From Deltaproteobacteria bacterium (lineage in GTDB: Bacteria > UBA10199 > DSSB01 > JACPFA01): DNA of 64,000 bases. Below the pieces are notes generated by a model. That model had not been told where the DNA came from, ran no database searches, and worked only from the letters and a program-made list of their open reading frames with translations. Shown here piece after piece: positions 22,788 to 31,731 of this stretch; the stretch's first letter is position 1, and every line of letters begins with the position of its first letter. A program made the position numbers and the translations under genes. The stretch is taken from NCBI GenBank assembly GCA_016183235.1, contig JACPFA010000015.1:1-64000 (forward strand). Reading direction: 5' to 3'.

Positions 22788-24440
22788 ATGAAACGCTCCA
22801 AATCTAAAAAAGAATGGGAAGAAAACACCCTCAACCCTTTTTTAGAAAAGACCAGCTCCAGCAAAAAAAAATATTCCACGCTTTCTGATTTAGAAATCCA
22901 AGCCCTCTATACCGAAGAAGACAGCCATCATTCAAAAGATAAATTGGGTTATCCAGGCGAGTTTCCTTATACTCGGGGCGTTTATCCCAACATGTATCGG
23001 GGCCGTTTTTGGACCATGCGGCAATTTGCTGGCTTTGGCACCCCCGAAGATACCAATAAACGTTTTCATTATTTGCTAGAGCACGGGCAAACTGGGCTTT
23101 CCACTGCCTTTCATTTTCCAACCCTTATGGGCTACGATTCAGATTCACCAAGGGCCCGCGGGGAGGTTGGAGTTTGTGGAGTGGCGGTAGATACGCTGCG
23201 CGACATGGAAGTGCTTTTTGACAAAATCCCCTTAGATCGTGTGACCACCTCCATGACGATTAACCCACCGGCCTTTGTGTTGTTGGCAATGTACGTGGCA
23301 GTGGGTGAAAAACAAGGGGTGCCTATTCACAAATTAGGTGGCACCACCCAAAACGATATTTTAAAAGAATACATTGCGCAAAATTCTTATGTCTTTCCAC
23401 CGCGGCCTTCGATGCGAATTATTGTAGATATGATTGAATATACCACCAAGCACATGCCTAAGTGGTACCCCATCAGTATTAGCGGTTATCACATCCGCGA
23501 AGCGGGTTCGACCGCAGTGCAAGAGTTGGCCTTTACGATTGCCGATGGCATTGCCTATGTCGAAGCTTGCTTAGCACGGGGTTTAAATATCGATGATTTT
23601 GCGCCTAAACTTTCTTTCTTTTGGGATGTGCACAATGATTTTTTTGAAGAAATTGCGAAATTGCGTGCCGCTCGCCGCATGTGGGCGCATATTATGCATG
23701 ATCGTTTCAAAGCCAAAAATCCAGAGTCGATGCGCATGAAATTTCATTGCCAAACCGCCGGGGTTTCATTGACTGCGCAACAACCGCTCAACAATGTAAC
23801 TCGGGTGACCCTGCAGGCCTTGGCTGCTGTGCTAGGTGGAACGCAATCGCTGCATACCAATTCTTTAGATGAAACTTTGGCCTTGCCCAGTGATGAAGCG
23901 GTGCAAGTGGCTTTGCGTACCCAACAAATCATTGCCCATGAAAGCGGTGTGTCTAATACCGTCGACCCCTTAGCCGGTTCTTACTTTGTTGAAAACCTGA
24001 CCGATCAATTAGAAGAATTGGCTAATAAATATATCAAAAAAATAGACGAGTTAGGAGGCATGGTTAAAGCATTAGATTCGGGTTATCCCATCAAAGAAAT
24101 AGCCGAGGCTTCTTTTAAATTACAACGGGACTTCGAGAAAAAAGAACGGGTCGTTGTGGGAGTGAATGATTTTGTGTCCGACCTTGATAAGCCTTTAGAG
24201 ATTTTAAAAATTGATGCCAAGGTAGCCCAGACCCAAATCGCCAATCTTAAAAAAGTAAAAGACTCGCGTGATCAAGCCGCAGTTTCGAAATCCCTTGCTA
24301 CCCTCAAACAAGTCGCCCAGACTAATGAAAATATAATGCCGCATGTATTAGAGGCGGTGCGTGCCTACACTAGCGTAGGCGAAATCATGGGGACGTTGCG
24401 CGAAGTATTCGGCGAACACCACGACCCCTGCATTCTTTAA
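22788..24440 (+). CDS. icmA: isobutyryl-CoA mutase, large (catalytic) subunit
   Basis: The 550-residue protein is the substrate-binding barrel of a coenzyme-B12-dependent acyl-CoA mutase ([48 protein letters not shown] with the catalytic His, then [17 protein letters not shown]). In methylmalonyl-CoA mutase the acyl pocket uses Tyr89 and Arg207. Here the matching positions are Phe80 (RQFAGF) and Gln198 (IAQNSY), the published signature and even the numbering of isobutyryl-CoA mutase. The ~550-residue size and a separate cobalamin subunit agree. It would interconvert butyryl-CoA, made by the upstream genes, and isobutyryl-CoA. Specificity is inferred from these residues. Confidence 0.85.
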   Translation: MKRSKSKKEWEENTLNPFLEKTSSSKKKYSTLSDLEIQALYTEEDSHHSKDKLGYPGEFPYTRGVYPNMYRGRFWTMRQFAGFGTPEDTNKRFHYLLEHGQTGLSTAFHFPTLMGYDSDSPRARGEVGVCGVAVDTLRDMEVLFDKIPLDRVTTSMTINPPAFVLLAMYVAVGEKQGVPIHKLGGTTQNDILKEYIAQNSYVFPPRPSMRIIVDMIEYTTKHMPKWYPISISGYHIREAGSTAVQELAFTIADGIAYVEACLARGLNIDDFAPKLSFFWDVHNDFFEEIAKLRAARRMWAHIMHDRFKAKNPESMRMKFHCQTAGVSLTAQQPLNNVTRVTLQALAAVLGGTQSLHTNSLDETLALPSDEAVQVALRTQQIIAHESGVSNTVDPLAGSYFVENLTDQLEELANKYIKKIDELGGMVKALDSGYPIKEIAEASFKLQRDFEKKERVVVGVNDFVSDLDKPLEILKIDAKVAQTQIANLKKVKDSRDQAAVSKSLATLKQVAQTNENIMPHVLEAVRAYTSVGEIMGTLREVFGEHHDPCIL

Positions 24441-24531
24441 ATAATGTCATTCTGAGTCATTTGCCCCACGTCTTTTCGAGGTAGGGAGAGGCCAATGGAG
24501 AGCCCGCGCCCGGTCGGCTTAAGGAGGGCTT

Positions 24532-24615
24532 CTGTCATTGCGAGGAGTCTGCGACGAAGCAATCTCCTCGGTTTAACCGGTGAGATTGCCACGCCCGTTG
24601 GGCTCGCAATGACAG
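24532..24615. repeat. family R1 repeat
   Basis: CTGTCATTGCGAGGAGTCTG...GAGATTGCCACGCCCGTTGG...CTCGCAATGACAG, closely similar to the copy at 18084-18167 in its right half. Confidence 0.75.
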
Positions 24616-24912
24616 CATTTATATTACCCTCCTACGGCGGAGTAAAGCTCCTTCGCAAAGCCTCAGGACAGGCTCCGGAGGTTCAAAAAATTATATTATT
24701 TTTTTGAATTAGAGGATGACAGAGGAATACTCTAATTCAATAAAAATAAATAATTTTTTGAGCCGAGTAGGCTTTACGGGTGCGGGTTCTCGACAACACC
24801 CTTAGCCCAGTTCACTAAAACTTTTTAGGTACGGTGATTTGCAAACGAAATGAGAGACTTGAAAAATTCATCTTGATCCCATGCCCCCAATCCAGTATGC
24901 AAGGGCGTCTTT
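24616..24912. repeat. composite repeat region between mutase subunits
   Basis: No gene is visible. CCTTCGCAAAGCCTCAGGAC (from 24650) recurs in the MITE at 27426. An AT-rich imperfect inverted repeat of about 30 bp (24684-24714 and 24729-24760, with GAATTAGAG facing CTCTAATTC) follows. The small-subunit gene therefore may have its own promoter near 24840, which I could not assign. Confidence 0.5.
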
Positions 24913-25320
24913 ATGGCAGAACGAAAACTACGCATTCTAGTGGGTAAGCCAGGGCTCGATGGTCATGATCGAGGGGCCAAGGTCATTGCCCGTGCCTTAC
25001 GCGATGCAGGTGTTGAGGTGATCTACACCGGCCTACACCAAACCCCTGAAATGATCGTTGATACATCGATTCAAGAAGATGTCGATGCCGTGAGTTTATC
25101 GATTTTATCCGGGGCTCATAATTATGTATTTCCAGAAATCATTCGTTTATTAAAAGAAAAAGGCATGGGTGATGTGGTGGTGTTTGGCGGGGGCATTGTG
25201 CCGGATGATGATATTGCTAGCTTAAAAAAATCTGGTGTGAAAGAAATTTTTACCCCCGGTACTCCGTTAAAATCCATTATTGATTGGGTCTTCCAAAACG
25301 TCCAGCCGCGTAAGTTATAA
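24913..25320 (+). CDS. icmB: B12-binding small subunit of the acyl-CoA mutase
   Basis: The 135-residue protein is a lone cobalamin-binding domain: [20 protein letters not shown] holds the DxHxxG motif (His16-type lower axial ligand in DGHDRG), followed by [16 protein letters not shown] and [17 protein letters not shown]. Stand-alone subunits of this size pair with large subunits of about 550-565 residues in isobutyryl-CoA mutases; methylmalonyl-CoA mutase usually carries this domain fused. It lies 472 bp after the large subunit with only repeats between them. Confidence 0.88.
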   Translation: MAERKLRILVGKPGLDGHDRGAKVIARALRDAGVEVIYTGLHQTPEMIVDTSIQEDVDAVSLSILSGAHNYVFPEIIRLLKEKGMGDVVVFGGGIVPDDDIASLKKSGVKEIFTPGTPLKSIIDWVFQNVQPRKL

Positions 25321-26325
25321 TTGTTTTATTTCTTTGCGTATCTTCTCTAACGAACCCATCGAAATTTTGAACCGCCGACTCCATTTAAAATAAAAAATTA
25401 AGCCAAGCATGGTGATGGGGATAAACTGCATCATGTGAAAGTATAGCCCAAGGCTTAATCCCACTTCTCTACTGATTCCCAAATAATGATAAGCCAACAC
25501 ACAGGCAAACTCAAAGGTGCCAATGCTACCCGGGGCACTGGGTATGGCGGTGGCCAAGTTAAAGGCTACCAGAATAAAAAAAAGTGTTTCAATACCAAGC
25601 GACAACCCAAAGGCATGATGAACAAAGATGAGTGAGTAGGCCACAATGCTCCAAACAACAAGCGTATTAAAGATGATGTAACAAAAACGTTTAGGCGATT
25701 GAATGAGTTTGCCAAGATTGTTTAGATGGTAGAGAAATTCAATGGGCCAGCGAAAGAAGGGGTGAGATTTTTCCCATTGTTTGAGATCAATGCGTAATTT
25801 TCTAAGCACCATTAACAGAATAACGGTGCCTAATAAGATGATGGCTAAAACATATGCGCTGTAGCTCAAGCCCTTGGGAATGGGGAGTTTAAAACTTAAA
25901 ACAATGAGAATGATCAATAGTCCAATCCCATCAAAAAAATGTTCAAACCCAATACTGCCTAGTACTTGGCTAAAAGGTTTTTGGCTTTGTTTGGCTAAAA
26001 AGGCCCCGCGTAAAATTTCACCAGCCTTCAGTGGCAAGATATTATTGCCCATTGAGCCAATGCTGATCAATTCGAAAAGGTCTTTGGTTTTGACAGGCAG
26101 AAAGGGTTGTAAAATAAGTTTCCAACGAATGGCTTTGGTTAATAAAACTAAGAGATCAAAAAAGGGGACCCACAAAAGTTGCCAAGGGTAGGGCAACTTT
26201 AAGGCCTGGTAAAAATCTTTTAGATTAATTGAATAATAGGTGAGAACGATAAAAGCGATAGAAAAGCCAATGCCTAGTATATTGAGAAAATTTTCTTTGA
26301 GCCGTACTTTCATTGTAATTTTCAT
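25315..26325 (-). CDS. lysylphosphatidylglycerol synthase-type integral membrane protein
   Basis: The start is taken at 26325, where ATG overlaps the upstream stop as ATGA, showing translational coupling. The ~336-residue protein has about eight hydrophobic helices and the motif set of the LPG synthase TM/AglD-like family: [21 protein letters not shown], then [35 protein letters not shown] and [22 protein letters not shown]. The family includes MprF flippase domains and lipid-linked-sugar proteins. With the neighbouring lipid genes, a flippase or transport role for a polar lipid is plausible but not shown. Confidence 0.8.
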   Translation of the reverse strand: MKITMKVRLKENFLNILGIGFSIAFIVLTYYSINLKDFYQALKLPYPWQLLWVPFFDLLVLLTKAIRWKLILQPFLPVKTKDLFELISIGSMGNNILPLKAGEILRGAFLAKQSQKPFSQVLGSIGFEHFFDGIGLLIILIVLSFKLPIPKGLSYSAYVLAIILLGTVILLMVLRKLRIDLKQWEKSHPFFRWPIEFLYHLNNLGKLIQSPKRFCYIIFNTLVVWSIVAYSLIFVHHAFGLSLGIETLFFILVAFNLATAIPSAPGSIGTFEFACVLAYHYLGISREVGLSLGLYFHMMQFIPITMLGLIFYFKWSRRFKISMGSLEKIRKEIKQL

Positions 26326-27365
26326 TGTAACATCGATAACACATGCTGTGCGATGCAAGGCGCACTGGTGAGGCCAGGGGATTCGATTCCTAATAGATGA
26401 ATCCAGTTAGAATGTTGAAGGATCGTAAAATCTCGAACGGGTTTTCCATCGTGAAATAATTTAGGGCGATTACCCGAGTAACCAGGATTTAAATAGGGAG
26501 TTCCGCAGCCCGGTAAATCTTGTTTAATCGCCTGTTGAAATGGGGCTTCTTCAGAACGGTGATGGTAATCGGATTTTTCTTCAATGAAAAATGCATTGGG
26601 GCCCAATAAGGTTTGGTTATCCATGGTTGGAGTAAAATGAATACCAAGCCCTAAGCCCTTTGGATCGGGCAGATGATAAATGGGGCGTTGCACGATTGGA
26701 AGGCTCGCCACATAATAATCACCACGGCAGGGTTTGATTTCGTAACCTAATAGCCCCGATGCTAAGGCGAATTGGTCGCACCACAGTCCAGCACTATTGA
26801 TGGCACAATCAAATTCAATGGGCCCGCGGGTGGTGGTTAATTCATGAGGCTTGGCTTCAAGCACTTCGCAACTTAAAAGAAGTTGCCCGCCTTGATTTTC
26901 AAAATATAAGGCCAATTGTTTAACATAGGTGGCTGCATCTAAAATTCCAGAACTGGGGATCAAGAGGGCATCGGTTTTTCGAATATTGGGTTGATAGGTT
27001 TCGATTTCAGATGCCTTGATCCAACGTGGCTCAGGGATTTTTAGGTTTTTCAATTTTTCTAAAAATTTTTCAGCTTGCTCGTGTTGATGAGGTTCAAGCA
27101 AAATGAGTTTTCCGCAAGGCAAAAAGGGAATTTTAAGTTTTTTGACCCATTCATAGGTCAACCGATTCCCCTCCACACAAAATTTTTCTTTTAAACTCCC
27201 CGATTCATAAAAAATCCCCGCATGAATAACCCCACTGTTACGGCCACTCGTATGTTCAGCAAGAAATTTTTCCTTTTCCAAAACAAAAACCTCATGCCCC
27301 TTACTTCGCAACGCTTCAGCAACATGTAACCCCACAATCCCCGCACCAATAACCACAATTCTCAT
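26322..27365 (-). CDS. FAD-dependent oxidoreductase, LhgO/DAO family
   Basis: The 347-residue protein starts MRIVVIGAGIVGLHVAEAL, a Rossmann dinucleotide fold, followed by FVLEKEKFLAEHTSGRNSGV, where the H-x-S-x-R-N-S block marks L-2-hydroxyglutarate oxidase-like members of the DAO family. Later it has CAINSAGLWCDQFA and a C-terminal FAD-closing part. The enzyme oxidises a 2-hydroxy acid, an amine or a glycerol-3-phosphate-like substrate; the true substrate is unknown. Its end overlaps the next gene's start, so the pair is co-translated. Confidence 0.82.
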   Translation of the reverse strand: MRIVVIGAGIVGLHVAEALRSKGHEVFVLEKEKFLAEHTSGRNSGVIHAGIFYESGSLKEKFCVEGNRLTYEWVKKLKIPFLPCGKLILLEPHQHEQAEKFLEKLKNLKIPEPRWIKASEIETYQPNIRKTDALLIPSSGILDAATYVKQLALYFENQGGQLLLSCEVLEAKPHELTTTRGPIEFDCAINSAGLWCDQFALASGLLGYEIKPCRGDYYVASLPIVQRPIYHLPDPKGLGLGIHFTPTMDNQTLLGPNAFFIEEKSDYHHRSEEAPFQQAIKQDLPGCGTPYLNPGYSGNRPKLFHDGKPVRDFTILQHSNWIHLLGIESPGLTSAPCIAQHVLSMLQ

Positions 27366-27386
27366 AAATGATTTGCCCTATATATT

Positions 27387-27600
27387 GAATAGTTTGCTTG
27401 TAAAGTGTTTCAGTTGGCCATTGTTCCTTCGCAAAGCCTCAGGACAGGCTCCGCAGCGGGGCCCCCAATGCGGATTGGCGGGCATGGAAAGCCGAGGCCC
27501 GCCGAAGGCGGGAACGCGGAAGGCTTCCATGCCCGCTGGCCCCATGAAGGTCGCCGCGAGAGGCACCGGCCAACTGAAACACTTTACAAGCAAACTATTC
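27387..27600. mobile_element. 214-bp MITE with 33-bp TIRs and 5-bp target duplication
   Basis: The first and last 33 bases are perfect inverted repeats (GAATAGTTTGCTTGTAAAGT...; ...ACTTTACAAGCAAACTATTC). The direct repeat ATATT flanks both ends (27382-27386 and 27601-27605), as expected for a target-site duplication. The interior is GC-rich, unlike the AT-rich flanks, and encodes nothing believable. It contains CCTTCGCAAAGCCTCAGGAC, also found at 24650. It separates two minus-strand genes. Confidence 0.8.
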
Positions 27601-27611
27601 ATATTTGCCTG

Positions 27612-28742
27612 TCATATTTGTCTCTGATAAACGCGATATTTTTTGTAGATTCTTCCACCCATAAATTCGATGCCTTGGTTAATTTTTTCATTGTCTTCTA
27701 GGGTCCAAGAGAGTTCTCCATACTTGTAATTGAGAGCCAGCGCTCGTTGATTAGACTTTACATATAATAAAACGCTTAATCCCCCCAACACACTGCCGCG
27801 ATATTCTTTTTTTACCCCTAACAGGGCCATTCGCATTGTTTTGAAAGCGTGAGTCTTCAATCGGTATAAAAGCTTGATCCACCCAAAAGGCCATAATTTA
27901 CCTTTAAGGTCATGGGTGATTTCGTAGATATTAGGCAACACCAAACAAAAAGCAGCAGGGTCGCCCTTGACCTCCGCAATAAGAACAAAACGTTCATCAA
28001 GGATTTGTTTAAAATCATGAGCTGCCTTTTTAGCTTGGGCCTCAGTGATAGGCACAAAGCCCCAATTATTGCTCCAAGCGCTGTTAAAGACTTCGCGAAT
28101 AATTTGAATGTCGCGGTAAAAATGTTTTTTGTCGAGATGGCGGATGGTTAAACCAGGGTATTGCGAAACCGCCTCCGCGATTTGTAGAGCGGGTTCAGGA
28201 ATGACTTGGGTATTGTAATACCAGGCGTAGAGATCTTTGAGTTTGGTAAAACCTTGTCCCCCTAATAAGGTGGGATAATAGGCGGGGTTATAGGGCATGC
28301 CCACCATCATGGGGTGCTCAAAACCTTCGATGAGCAATCCTGTTTCGTCGTTGGTGGTGAAGTTAAGCGGTCCCACCATAACCTTACAATCTTTTGTTTT
28401 AAGAAAATTAGCCGCGGTTTCTACTAAAGCTTGTGCAATTTCAGGATTCTCAATCGATTCAAAAAATCCAAAACAACCATAGCCCATGTCTTTAAATTTT
28501 TTATGAGTAGGGTCATGATGAGCCGAGATTCCACCGACGGGTTTATTATTTTGATAAGCCAGAAAATGGCGAACGGAAGCGTGTTGATAAAATGGATTTT
28601 TTTTGCGATGTAACAAACCCCATCTTTCTTGAAAAAGAGGTGGGATATAATTGGGAATATGGGCGTGAAGTTGGAAGGGCAACCGAGCAAATTTTTTTAA
28701 TTCACGCTGAGAATCGACTTCAACAATTTGTATCTTTGACAT
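27612..28742 (-). CDS. GNAT-like N-acyltransferase, possible ceramide synthase-like
   Basis: The 376-residue protein belongs to the acyl-CoA N-acyltransferase fold: VGGISAHHDPTHKKF, GYGCFGFFESIENPE, VMVGPLNFTTNDETGLLIEGF, MPYNPAYYPTLLGGQGF and a late MRMALLGVKKEYRGSVLGGLS where the acyl-CoA loop is expected. Such proteins are often annotated YghO-like and are found beside serine palmitoyltransferase homologues; one such acyltransferase was shown to be a bacterial ceramide synthase in Caulobacter. The SPT-like gene lies 6 bp upstream here. Ceramide formation is therefore a reasonable inference, not proven by motifs. Confidence 0.75.
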   Translation of the reverse strand: MSKIQIVEVDSQRELKKFARLPFQLHAHIPNYIPPLFQERWGLLHRKKNPFYQHASVRHFLAYQNNKPVGGISAHHDPTHKKFKDMGYGCFGFFESIENPEIAQALVETAANFLKTKDCKVMVGPLNFTTNDETGLLIEGFEHPMMVGMPYNPAYYPTLLGGQGFTKLKDLYAWYYNTQVIPEPALQIAEAVSQYPGLTIRHLDKKHFYRDIQIIREVFNSAWSNNWGFVPITEAQAKKAAHDFKQILDERFVLIAEVKGDPAAFCLVLPNIYEITHDLKGKLWPFGWIKLLYRLKTHAFKTMRMALLGVKKEYRGSVLGGLSVLLYVKSNQRALALNYKYGELSWTLEDNEKINQGIEFMGGRIYKKYRVYQRQI

Positions 28743-28748
28743 GGGTTG

Positions 28749-30023
28749 TTAGAAAGCCTTGGATGCTTTTTGGGATTGATTGAGTAAGCCGTATTGTCCC
28801 CCCACCTTTTGAAAAATTTCAAGCACTTCATCTAATTGCTTAAAGGTATGGGTTGCGGTTACACTTACCCGCAAGGTGGCAGTATTTTTCCCCACGGCGG
28901 GATATAATACAGGGTTCACATAAACACCTGCATCAAGCAGTGCTTTCCAAACCATGACACAGACAAAATCATTCCCTACCACAATGGGGATAATAGGCGT
29001 TTCTCCATCGGTGGCATTAAACCCGAGATTTTTGAGACCGTTACGGAGATAATTTCCGTTGTCTTTTAAACGGGCGACGCGTTCGGGTTCTTGCTTGAGG
29101 ATATTTAGACAACAGCGCGCGCTGGCGATATTAGCCGGATTCAGCGAGGCGCTAAAGATGATCGATCTTCCAAAGATGCGAATATAATCGATTACATCCG
29201 AATCACTAGCCACAAATCCACCAATGGAAGCAAAGCTCTTACTGAACGTGGCCATCATAATGTCGACCTCGTTGGTTAAACCAAAATGGCTAGCAGTTCC
29301 TCGGCCGCCTTTACCCAAGACACCTAAGGCATGGGCATCGTCAACCAAAACTCGCCCTTCGTATTCTTTGGTAACCTTAACCACATCGGACAGATTAATA
29401 ATGTCTCCCTCCATGCTAAAAATACCATCTACAGCTACGAAGGCTCCCTCGTCTTCTTCAAGGCCGCGTAAGGCAAGTTTGAGATCTAAAATGTCATTGT
29501 GTTTAAATAAAACCTCTCGGCCATCCGAAATCTTAGTGCCATCACGAATGCTGGCGTGATTTTTTTTATCAGAAATAACGACGGTCTTAGCATTGGCAAT
29601 GGCTGAAATAATACCAATATTGGTTTGGTATCCTGTGGCAAACACAAGGGCTGCTTCTTTGCCGACAAACTCGGCGAGTTCACCTTCAAATTCTTCGTGC
29701 ATTTTGATGGAGCCATTGAGAAAACGAGAACCGGTAAGGCTAGTGCCGTATTTTCGAATGGCTTCGATCGAGGCTTCACGGACCTTAGGATGAGAGGTAA
29801 GCCCTAGGTAGTTGTTACTACCGAGCATGAAGACCTTTTCTCCTTGAAAGTAGGCGACGGTTCCTTCGTTGGAATCGAGCGGTAAATAATAGGGGAAATA
29901 ACCTGTTTCTTTGAAGGGGTTCAAGAGCAGTTGAAAGGCCCTAGTTTTGGCAAATACATCTTTTCCGCCCATTTGGGTGATGGCGTGGCGGGCTTGCATG
30001 GTGGCTTCGGGGTTAAAGGTCAT
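28749..30023 (-). CDS. serine palmitoyltransferase-like alpha-oxoamine synthase
   Basis: This 424-residue PLP enzyme has MLGSNNYLGLTSHP, GSRFLNGSIKMHEEFE, ATGYQTNIGIISAI, KKNHASIRDG (His stacking on PLP), VLVDDAHALGVLG (Asp) and TFSKSFASIGGF (Schiff-base Lys). The ~40-residue N-terminal extension, SRFLNG block, IIFSASLNP and ALLDAGVYVNPVLYP are more like bacterial serine palmitoyltransferase (about 420 residues) than AONS or KBL (about 390). It would condense serine with an acyl-thioester to 3-ketodihydrosphinganine. The 6-bp link to the N-acyltransferase supports this. AGGAGTGATCC gives a strong start. Other oxoamine synthases cannot be excluded. Confidence 0.82.
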   Translation of the reverse strand: MTFNPEATMQARHAITQMGGKDVFAKTRAFQLLLNPFKETGYFPYYLPLDSNEGTVAYFQGEKVFMLGSNNYLGLTSHPKVREASIEAIRKYGTSLTGSRFLNGSIKMHEEFEGELAEFVGKEAALVFATGYQTNIGIISAIANAKTVVISDKKNHASIRDGTKISDGREVLFKHNDILDLKLALRGLEEDEGAFVAVDGIFSMEGDIINLSDVVKVTKEYEGRVLVDDAHALGVLGKGGRGTASHFGLTNEVDIMMATFSKSFASIGGFVASDSDVIDYIRIFGRSIIFSASLNPANIASARCCLNILKQEPERVARLKDNGNYLRNGLKNLGFNATDGETPIIPIVVGNDFVCVMVWKALLDAGVYVNPVLYPAVGKNTATLRVSVTATHTFKQLDEVLEIFQKVGGQYGLLNQSQKASKAF

Positions 30024-30111
30024 GGATCACTCCTTTAATAACTTGGGAAAAGGGCATTTATAAGAGAAAGTGACGGTCAGCACAATAGAAAATGTTGAAA
30101 AACGTACTTTC

Positions 30112-30182
30112 TGTCATCCCTGCGAAAGCAGGGATCCAGTGATTTCAAATAGTTCTGGATTCCCGCCTCCGCGGGAATGACA
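30112..30182. repeat. family R3 repeat, copy 3
   Basis: TGTCATCCCTGCGAAAGCAG...TGGATTCCCGCCTCCGCGGG and AATGACA. Shorter than the copy at 16906 because the CCTGCC/GGCAGG stem is missing. It ends 2 bp before the stop codon of the next gene. Confidence 0.75.
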
Positions 30183-30183
30183 T

Positions 30184-31683
30184 TTACTTAAAATAGGCAG
30201 GTGCCGGGACAAATTTGTCTAAGGTGACGAACTGAAATCCTCTTTTTTTGATTTCATGAATCAAAATAGGCAGGGCCTGTAAGGTATTTTGTCGGTTGGG
30301 ATCGAGTTCAAGGTTTAAACCGTCGTGTAAAACAATAATAGCACCCGCCGATAAGTCACCGATAAGGTCAGAAACAATCGCGTTAGAATCAACCTTGATT
30401 CGATAGTCGCTTGTCATGTCATTCCACATAACAGGGATAAAACCGTGGTTTTTCAGTTGATATAACATCCAAGGCGTCCTAAACCCCCCTGGTGGCCTAA
30501 AGTATTTGGGGCGAACCCCTAGTAAGCCAAATAAAATCTCGTTATTTTTTTTTGCATCCTCTAAAAATTGATTCCAACCTAAGGCCTTTAACCTTTGATG
30601 TTCATAGGTATGATTGGCAATAAGATGCCCGTCGGCTAAAATTTGTTTAGCAATTTCAGGATGTCTTTCGGCATTGGCTCCAATTAGAAAAAAGGTAGCC
30701 TTGATTTGATTTTCTTTTAAGATTTTTAATACTGCAGGAGTTGCAGATAGGCTTGGGCCATCATCGAAGGTTAAGGCAACGAGCCTTTGATCCGTGGGGC
30801 CTGAGTGAATAACTTTTCCAAATAAAAAATTGGTGGGGTGAAAGGCACCATAGAAAAAAAGCCCTATAACTAAGAGGGCAAAAGCTAAACGTTTATGCCA
30901 TCGCAAGGGATTAAGCGGAATTATTTTTTCTTGATGTTGTTCAGATAAGTCATCCACACCCTTGGTAAAAGGTTCTTTAAAAAAGAACATCCAAATATAA
31001 TTAAAGGTGTAGATGAGCATGGGCAGAACAATACCGTTTTGGTTGTAACGTCTGCCACTCGAAGAAACAATGGAATGTATTTGTTTGATTTTGCCAACCC
31101 TTTGGAGACGATCCGCAATATTTAAATCTTCCCCATAAAAAAGAATTGAAGTGTCAAACCCACCGACTTGATACACCGCCGCTTTTTTAACCGCAAAATT
31201 AGCGCCTCGAAAAGCGGATTGGCGTAAACAGGCTAGAAAAAGAAAAAGCAGGGGTTCTAAGATATGAAAGAAAATCCAAAAGAAACAACGATGCCGCCAC
31301 TTTTTAATCCCAAAAAATCGGTAAAACCCAGAGATGCCTACAATTTTAGGATCTTCTTGAAATTTAATCGCAATATCTTTTAACCAATTAGAGGGAGCCA
31401 AAGAGTCAGCATCGATATAGGCAATGATTTCGCCCTGGCTTGCTTCTAGCCCAGCTTGACGGGCTGCACAGAGGCCACGTTTGGGCTCATGAACAACTTT
31501 AACTCCCAAATTAGCGGCTTTGACTTGAGTTTGATCGGTGGAGGCATTATCCACCACGATGATTTCATAAACACCTGGATAATCTTGGTTTTGAGTAGAG
31601 CGAATGCAATTTTCAATATGGCGTTCTTCGTTAAAAGCAGGAATTACCACAGAAATAAAGGGCCATTGGAAATTCATTGCCAT
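30184..31683 (-). CDS. GT2 glycosyltransferase fused to NodB-type deacetylase
   Basis: Residues 1-~230 are a family-2 glycosyltransferase: ISVVIPAFNEERHIENCI, EIIVVDNASTDQT, GEIIAYIDADS (DxD) and GGFDTSILFYGEDLNIADRL. After two membrane-like segments (WIFFHILEPLLFLFLACL and LAFALLVIGLFFYGAF), residues ~295-490 are a polysaccharide deacetylase: VALTFDDGPSLSATPAVLKI (catalytic Asp), LIANHTYEHQRL (metal His pair), RPPGGFR and AGAIIVLHDGLN. The fusion suggests one protein that adds a sugar (perhaps GlcNAc) and then removes an acetyl group at the membrane. It lies at the head of the minus-strand lipid genes, diverging from the RND gene. Confidence 0.88.
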   Translation of the reverse strand: MAMNFQWPFISVVIPAFNEERHIENCIRSTQNQDYPGVYEIIVVDNASTDQTQVKAANLGVKVVHEPKRGLCAARQAGLEASQGEIIAYIDADSLAPSNWLKDIAIKFQEDPKIVGISGFYRFFGIKKWRHRCFFWIFFHILEPLLFLFLACLRQSAFRGANFAVKKAAVYQVGGFDTSILFYGEDLNIADRLQRVGKIKQIHSIVSSSGRRYNQNGIVLPMLIYTFNYIWMFFFKEPFTKGVDDLSEQHQEKIIPLNPLRWHKRLAFALLVIGLFFYGAFHPTNFLFGKVIHSGPTDQRLVALTFDDGPSLSATPAVLKILKENQIKATFFLIGANAERHPEIAKQILADGHLIANHTYEHQRLKALGWNQFLEDAKKNNEILFGLLGVRPKYFRPPGGFRTPWMLYQLKNHGFIPVMWNDMTSDYRIKVDSNAIVSDLIGDLSAGAIIVLHDGLNLELDPNRQNTLQALPILIHEIKKRGFQFVTLDKFVPAPAYFK

Positions 31684-31731
31684 GGGCGACTTGTATAGTT
31701 TATAGGAACAAAAGTCTATAATTAGGTAAGC

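Noticed and set aside
22788-24440. Methylmalonyl-CoA mutase call
   Set aside because: Overall similarity suggests it, but Phe80 and Gln198 replace the Tyr/Arg needed for the methylmalonyl carboxylate.
24495-24707. 70-codon frame between the mutase genes
   Set aside because: It consists mostly of translated R1 repeat (SVIARSLRRSNLLG) and is not a real gene.
27373-27701. Overlapping open frames across the MITE
   Set aside because: They run through inverted repeats and have no ribosome binding sites or family resemblance; they are artefacts of the GC-rich interior.
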